From Spirochaetales bacterium (GTDB lineage: Bacteria; Spirochaetota; Spirochaetia; DSM-27196; PWMO01), in assembly GCA_007123465.1 (NCBI GenBank), contig SKLB01000276.1, forward strand, positions 1-10,599: 10,599 nucleotides of DNA. The letters run 5' to 3'. Positions 6,825 to 10,599 of the stretch are shown piece after piece. The notes beneath the pieces were generated by a model. That model made no database searches, was not told the DNA's origin, and saw only the letters and a list, made by a program, of their open reading frames with translations. The position numbers were made by a program, and so were the translations under genes. Numbering within the stretch: position 1 is the first letter of the stretch; each line of letters starts with the position of its first letter.

Positions 6825-7288
6825 AGCTTCGAGGCTGCCAGTTTGATGGCGTTTTCGATGGGCTCGTAGCCGGTGCAGCGGCAGAGGTTACTCTCCATCC
6901 AGCTGCGCATGGTCTCGGCCGAGGGGTTGTTATCGTGATTCAGCAGCGCGTAGGCGTTGAGAATCACGCCCGGGGTACAGAACCCGCATTGAAAACCGTA
7001 CGCTTCAACAAACGCCTGTTGAATGACACTATCGCGCAGCCCCTCGATGGTGGTGACCTCGCGTCCCTCTGCATCGAGCGTCAGAGTGATGCAGCTCTTG
7101 ACCGGCAGGCCGTCCAGCAGCACCGTGCAGGCGCCGCAGTCGCCGTTCTCGCAACCCATCTTGGTGCCCACCAAGCCCAGCGTATCGCGCAGCGTGCGCA
7201 ACAGGGTATCGGCGGGACGCAGCGTAACCCGTCGCGCGCGACCGTTGATAGTCAGTCCAATTTCACACAGCCCTTGATAACGCTTCAT
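6818..7288 (-). CDS. XDH-family 2Fe-2S subunit, operon 2
   Basis: A 156-residue two-cluster electron-transfer subunit. Cys46, Cys51, Cys54 and Cys66 make the ferredoxin-like cluster (C-x4-C-x2-C-x11-C), and CGFC (Cys101, Cys104) with CRC (Cys136, Cys138) make the second; all eight ligands are present. It is the last gene of operon 2, whereas its operon 1 counterpart sits in the middle. The ATG at 7288 overlaps the FAD-gene stop as ATGA and has GGAGG about 7 nt upstream. It is clearly homologous to the 1821-2318 product but diverged, with an N-terminus about five residues longer and a shorter C-terminus. Confidence 0.97.
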   Translation of the reverse strand: MKRYQGLCEIGLTINGRARRVTLRPADTLLRTLRDTLGLVGTKMGCENGDCGACTVLLDGLPVKSCITLTLDAEGREVTTIEGLRDSVIQQAFVEAYGFQCGFCTPGVILNAYALLNHDNNPSAETMRSWMESNLCRCTGYEPIENAIKLAASKLR

Positions 7289-8121
7289 ACGCTGCCCTCC
7301 AACTCTCTGATAGCCTCGGCAACCACCTGCCGCAGCAGCTCGCGCCGATAATCCGCAGCGGCGCGCATATCGCTGCGCACCCCTTCGGCCAGCGCCTCAA
7401 CAAAGGCGGCGGCGCGTCTGTCCGGATCGCCCCCGGCTGCCTGCAGCGCGGACTCGGCCTCGAGGCTGCGTAGCGGATACGCATAGACGCCGCTGACGGC
7501 TATCCGTAGCGTGCTGTCGGCGGCCACGGCGCACAGAGTCAGCAGCGGGTAATCGATACGTCCGTCTCGCTCGCGGCGGCGATAGAAACTGGCAGCCCCG
7601 ACTGCGCTTTGCGGCGCAGCAAGCGAAACCAGCAACTCTCCGGACTGCAGCCGCAGCCGCTTGTTGAAGACGCGCGCCAGCGGCTCGCTGCGCGTTCCGT
7701 CCGGACCGGCAATCGAAGCGCTCCCGTCGGCAACCAGGAACGGCAGCAGCGTCTCGCGATAGGGCAGCATGCCGCACACGTTACCACCGAGGGTGATGCT
7801 GTTGCGCACCGTGCGGTCTGCAACCCGGCCGGCCGCCTGCGACAGAAGCTGGAACCCGCTCTGTTGGCACAGCCGTGTCAGTGTTACGCTCGAGCCGTAG
7901 CACAACGCCTCATCGGTCTGCACGATTGCGCCTAACTCATCGATCCGTTTCAGGTCGATTAACGCCCCCGGCCGGCTGCGATTCTCGCGCGCAGCGGTGA
8001 GCAGCTCGCTGCCGCCTGAGAGAAACGCCGGCTGCAGCCCCTCTTCACACGCCTGCTGCCAGGCGGCAACGGCTTCGGCTACGCTATCGGGTCTCAGGTA
8101 GACGATATCGTACGAAATCAT
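7285..8121 (-). CDS. XDH-family FAD-binding subunit, operon 2, with variant FAD loop
   Basis: A 278-residue flavin subunit from the ATG at 8121. The first FAD loop is LSGGSELL (residues 34-41). The second reads TLGGNVCGMLPYRETLLPFL (110-129): the GGN core is kept, but the usual ASP..D stretch, present in the operon 1 subunit, is replaced by CGMLPYRE. The fold and family are secure; the change may affect flavin binding or the electron acceptor. The start at 8121 is preferred over an in-frame one at 8160 because AGGAG (8128-8132) lies 6 nt upstream, it overlaps the upstream stop as ATGA, and the 13 extra residues would be arginine-rich and unlike the family. It follows the molybdopterin subunit and precedes the 2Fe-2S subunit. 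Confidence 0.93.
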   Translation of the reverse strand: MISYDIVYLRPDSVAEAVAAWQQACEEGLQPAFLSGGSELLTAARENRSRPGALIDLKRIDELGAIVQTDEALCYGSSVTLTRLCQQSGFQLLSQAAGRVADRTVRNSITLGGNVCGMLPYRETLLPFLVADGSASIAGPDGTRSEPLARVFNKRLRLQSGELLVSLAAPQSAVGAASFYRRRERDGRIDYPLLTLCAVAADSTLRIAVSGVYAYPLRSLEAESALQAAGGDPDRRAAAFVEALAEGVRSDMRAAADYRRELLRQVVAEAIRELEGSV

Positions 8122-10454
8122 CCTGCGCTCCTGCCGCCGGCGCTGTGTGTCTGGCGCCACAGATACTCGGGGGTGATCGGAAGCCGCAGAAGCTGGACCC
8201 CTACGGCGCGTGAGAACGCCGAGGCCAGCGCACCGGGCATCCCCACGATGCCCTGTTCTCCAAGCCCTCGGGCGTTGTAGGGACCGTCCCGCTGCGGTGT
8301 CTCGACAAAGTCAACGATATACTCGGGGTGTTCACCGTAGCGTAGAATCTTGAAATCGCGCAGGCGCTGGTTCAGCACGCGCTCGCGACTGTCAAACATG
8401 AACGCTTCGCGCGTGGTGTAGCCGATCCCCATCGCCATTGCACCCACCACCTGACCGCGTGCCAGCTGTGGATTGATTACTGTGCCAACGTCCATCGAAC
8501 AGGCGCTGCGCAGCACCCGGTAGCGCCCGTCGCGCAAATCTACCTCGACCTCTACGCCTTCGGCACCCAGCGTCCACTCCAACCCGGGGCGCCCCTCACC
8601 GGTCTTGGGGTCTATTCCGCTCAGGTGCCGCGCGATGTACTTGCCGCGCCCGATGATCGGACCGCCGATGGCGTTGCCGTTGGGATAGGTGTAGCCCAGC
8701 ACTACCTGTTCCAGCGCCAGACCGTGTGCGGGAACGTCGCGGATGTACACCCGGCCGCCCCTGACCTCGAGATCCTCTTCGGGGCAGCGCAACGGAGCGG
8801 CGGCCGTACGCTTGATCTGCGCTACCGCATCGTCTATGGCCGAGAGCACCGCGCGGCCAACCATGAACAGCGTCCGGCTGGCGGCGGTTGTCCAGTCGTG
8901 TGGCGAACGGTCGGTGATGACCTCGTCAACCACGTGCACCTGCTCGGTATCGATACCAAGCCGCTCGGCTGCCAGCTGCGCGATACCGGTGAAGATTCCC
9001 TGTCCGATCTCCACCGCGCCGGTAACCACGTTCACGCTGGCGTCTTCATTGAACGACACCGTTGCCGCGGCATCGGTAAACGTCGGGATGGCCGGGGCCT
9101 TCCAGTAGCAGCTGACGCCCTTGGCGCGTACGGTATGCTCGTTGATCTGCCGCCGCGATCCCTTGTGCCACTCGATTGCCGCCGCGGCGCGCCGCAGGCA
9201 GGTCTCGAGGTCACCGGTGTTGTCGTCCAGCACGTCATTGGTGGGCGTAGCGTGACCGGCTCGGATCACATTGCGCGCACGGAGCTCAACCGGGTCCATC
9301 TGCAGTTTCTCGGCCAGCAGGTCTATCGATCGCTCGATGCAATAGCTCATCTCGATGTGGCCAAATCCCCGGTAGGCGGTAGCAAACGGGTGATTGGTGT
9401 ACACGCTCAGCGAATCCGAGCTGACGTTGGGTATGTTGTAGGGACCGGTGCAGGCGTAGCCGGCAGCGCGGGCAACGTTGACCGCGTAGTCGGCGTAGCC
9501 GCCGGAGTCAAACAGAAACTCGATCTCGGCTGCGGTTATTGCGCCGTCGCTGCGGGCAGCCAGGCGCACGCGCGACTGCAGCCCGGGTGCTCCGGGAGAC
9601 GTGACCATGTCCTGCTCGCGCGTATTTGCCAGGCGCACCGGTTGTCCACCCAGCGAGCGCGACAGCAGGTAGGCGAGCGGCTCGAGCTGGATACCAGCCT
9701 TGCCACCAAACCCGCCGCCCACCGGACCGGCGATAACGGTGATCTTGCCGGTGGGAATCTTCAGGCAGCGGCTCATGATCGCGCGCACCCCGTAGGGTGA
9801 CTGTGTCGAGCTGCGTATAATCACCTGACCGTCGGACCTGATCTCGGCGATTGCCACGCGGGGCTCCATGGCAACGTGATCACCGGGGGGAAACTCGTAC
9901 TGGCCTTCGATGGTTACATCGGCCTGCGCAAACGCGGCAGCCGCATCTCCCTTGCGGACGCGGGTGCGGTGTCCGACGTTGCTGCCGGGCTCGGGCAGGA
10001 TTGCCGGGATGTGGACGTAATCGGCCATATCAGGGTGAATCAGCGGCGCGTCCTGCTGCAGCGCTTCACGCGGCGAGCGGATCAACGGCAGCTCCTCGTA
10101 GTGCACCGAGATCAGCCTGACCGCCTCCAGCGCGGTACGCTCGTCATCGGCAACCACCGCCGCCACCGGCTCGCCGTAGTAGCGCACCTTGTTGCGCGCC
10201 AGCGCCGGCTTGTCTCCCAGATAGAGACCAACCAGCAACGGGAAATCCTTGCCGGTAAAGACTCCCTGCACACCCTGAAGCTCCAGCGCGGCCTCTATGT
10301 CGATCTGCGTTATGTTGGCGTGCGCAACCGTACTGGTCAGCAGTGCGGCGTACAGCATACCCGGCAGCCGCAGATCGTCGGTATAGCGAACGCGTCCATG
10401 CACCTTGTCCGGAGCATCTTTGCGCAGCACGCTGCGGCCAATCTGCGATTTCAT
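8118..10454 (-). CDS. XDH-family molybdopterin-binding (large) subunit, operon 2, complete
   Basis: A 778-residue catalytic subunit of a second molybdenum hydroxylase, complete at both ends. It has the N-terminal 'hammerhead' domain (about residues 15-125), then the cofactor domains with GGGFGGK (246-252), YRGFGHIE (361-368) and EIGQG (482-486). The C-terminal RGLGEQG (729-735) contains Glu733, the counterpart of the base that activates the Mo-OH group. Alanine (253) follows GGGFGGK where xanthine oxidases have a substrate-binding glutamate. An arginine at 329, ahead of GPYNIPN, may match the purine-binding arginine of xanthine oxidase, but this needs an alignment. The ATG at 10454 is preceded by AGGAGGAG about 8 nt upstream, a strong site. 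The 3' end overlaps the FAD-gene start. There is no signal peptide or Tat motif, so it is cytoplasmic. The substrate is unknown. Confidence 0.96.
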   Translation of the reverse strand: MKSQIGRSVLRKDAPDKVHGRVRYTDDLRLPGMLYAALLTSTVAHANITQIDIEAALELQGVQGVFTGKDFPLLVGLYLGDKPALARNKVRYYGEPVAAVVADDERTALEAVRLISVHYEELPLIRSPREALQQDAPLIHPDMADYVHIPAILPEPGSNVGHRTRVRKGDAAAAFAQADVTIEGQYEFPPGDHVAMEPRVAIAEIRSDGQVIIRSSTQSPYGVRAIMSRCLKIPTGKITVIAGPVGGGFGGKAGIQLEPLAYLLSRSLGGQPVRLANTREQDMVTSPGAPGLQSRVRLAARSDGAITAAEIEFLFDSGGYADYAVNVARAAGYACTGPYNIPNVSSDSLSVYTNHPFATAYRGFGHIEMSYCIERSIDLLAEKLQMDPVELRARNVIRAGHATPTNDVLDDNTGDLETCLRRAAAAIEWHKGSRRQINEHTVRAKGVSCYWKAPAIPTFTDAAATVSFNEDASVNVVTGAVEIGQGIFTGIAQLAAERLGIDTEQVHVVDEVITDRSPHDWTTAASRTLFMVGRAVLSAIDDAVAQIKRTAAAPLRCPEEDLEVRGGRVYIRDVPAHGLALEQVVLGYTYPNGNAIGGPIIGRGKYIARHLSGIDPKTGEGRPGLEWTLGAEGVEVEVDLRDGRYRVLRSACSMDVGTVINPQLARGQVVGAMAMGIGYTTREAFMFDSRERVLNQRLRDFKILRYGEHPEYIVDFVETPQRDGPYNARGLGEQGIVGMPGALASAFSRAVGVQLLRLPITPEYLWRQTHSAGGRSAG
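8128..8132 (-). promoter_or_regulatory. Ribosome binding site that sets the start of the operon 2 FAD subunit
   Basis: AGGAG on the minus strand ends 6 nt before the ATG at 8121. It lies within the last codons of the molybdopterin subunit, favouring the short, coupled start over the in-frame codon at 8160. Confidence 0.75.
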
Positions 10455-10482
10455 CAGACAGCTCCTCCTCGGGCCAACTGCT

Positions 10483-10494
10483 ACCCGGCCGGGT
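10483..10494. repeat. Perfect 12-bp GC-rich palindrome between decarboxylase and operon 2
   Basis: ACCCGGCCGGGT is its own reverse complement and begins at the stop codon of the upstream partial gene, within the 39-bp gap before the molybdopterin subunit. It could fold as a 4-bp stem with a GGCC loop or be a protein-binding site. There is no T-run, so it is not a convincing terminator. Confidence 0.3.
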
Positions 10495-10599
10495 CAACCA
10501 GCCAGCGCGATCAGTACACCGGCAGCGATAGCCGAGCCGATTGCGCCGGCAACGTTGGGGCCCATGGCGTTCATCAGCAGGAAGTTGCGCGGGTTCTCC
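10494..10599 (-). CDS. Sodium-ion-translocating decarboxylase beta subunit (OadB/GcdB/MmdB type), C-terminal fragment
   Basis: Only the last 34 codons are in the window. They end in a TGA at 10496-10494, and the gene continues past the right edge. The peptide NFLLMNAMGPNVAGAIG followed by a small-residue hydrophobic tail (SAIAAGVLIALAG) is the hallmark C-terminus of the beta subunits of oxaloacetate, methylmalonyl-CoA and glutaconyl-CoA decarboxylases. These membrane proteins couple biotin-dependent decarboxylation to Na+ export. Which of the three cannot be told from this fragment. It ends 39 bp upstream of the operon 2 molybdopterin subunit on the same strand with no clear terminator between, so co-transcription is possible. 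Confidence 0.75.
   Translation of the reverse strand, partial: ENPRNFLLMNAMGPNVAGAIGSAIAAGVLIALAG

Noticed and set aside
6639..6869. Small open frame crossing the convergent junction
   Set aside because: It overlaps the end of the ATPase and the end of the 2Fe-2S subunit in other frames and its product has no recognisable features.
8625..9800. A 391-codon open frame on the plus strand
   Set aside because: It is wholly antisense to the molybdopterin subunit of operon 2, with no family motif or ribosome site seen; a shadow of biased codon use.
1..10599. CRISPR arrays, tRNA or rRNA genes, insertion sequences or phage genes
   Set aside because: No regularly spaced repeats, no tRNA-like or rRNA stretches and no transposase or integrase motifs were seen; coding density is near complete. 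The similarity between the sequence near 1-30 and near 8668-8695 comes from the two paralogous large subunits, not from a mobile repeat.

Overview
The window is a compact, GC-rich bacterial locus (about 60% G+C by eye) devoted almost entirely to molybdenum hydroxylases of the xanthine dehydrogenase (XDH) family and to supplying their cofactor. The organism cannot be named from sequence alone. The solute-binding protein has an ordinary, non-lipoprotein signal peptide, which fits a diderm (Gram-negative-type) cell. The C-terminus of a sodium-pumping decarboxylase beta subunit at the right edge fits an anaerobic or fermentative lifestyle. A spirochaete or another anaerobic diderm is a guess only.

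Layout. (1) Positions 1-3133, minus strand: a three-gene XDH-type operon transcribed leftward in the order FAD subunit, 2Fe-2S subunit, molybdopterin subunit. The molybdopterin subunit runs off the left edge with 609 residues visible. The genes overlap by 4 and 8 bp. (2) Positions 3134-3281: a divergent intergenic region with overlapping back-to-back promoter-like elements and an inverted repeat in the leader of the left operon. (3) Positions 3282-6792, plus strand: a MocA-like molybdenum cofactor cytidylyltransferase, then a binding protein, a FecCD-type permease and an ATPase of one ABC importer. (4) Positions 6793-6817: a 25-bp convergent gap with two small inverted repeats. (5) Positions 6818-10454, minus strand: a second complete XDH-type operon, ordered molybdopterin subunit, FAD subunit, 2Fe-2S subunit, with ATGA overlaps. 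(6) Positions 10494-10599, minus strand: the last 34 codons of an OadB/GcdB-type sodium-ion-translocating decarboxylase beta subunit, 39 bp upstream of the second operon.

How the genes fit together. XDH-family enzymes outside eukaryotes commonly use the cytosine dinucleotide form of the molybdenum cofactor, which MocA makes. The importer between the two enzyme operons belongs to the 'iron complex/B12' class of ABC systems, which also contains the molybdate/tungstate importer MolBCA of Haemophilus influenzae. The location suggests that this importer delivers molybdate or tungstate, although iron-chelate uptake is not excluded by sequence. Both molybdopterin subunits lack the glutamate that follows GGGFGGK in true xanthine dehydrogenases and have alanine instead, so a substrate other than xanthine should be considered. 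Every stretch longer than 300 bases is accounted for by a gene; the longest non-coding stretch is the 148-bp divergent region.
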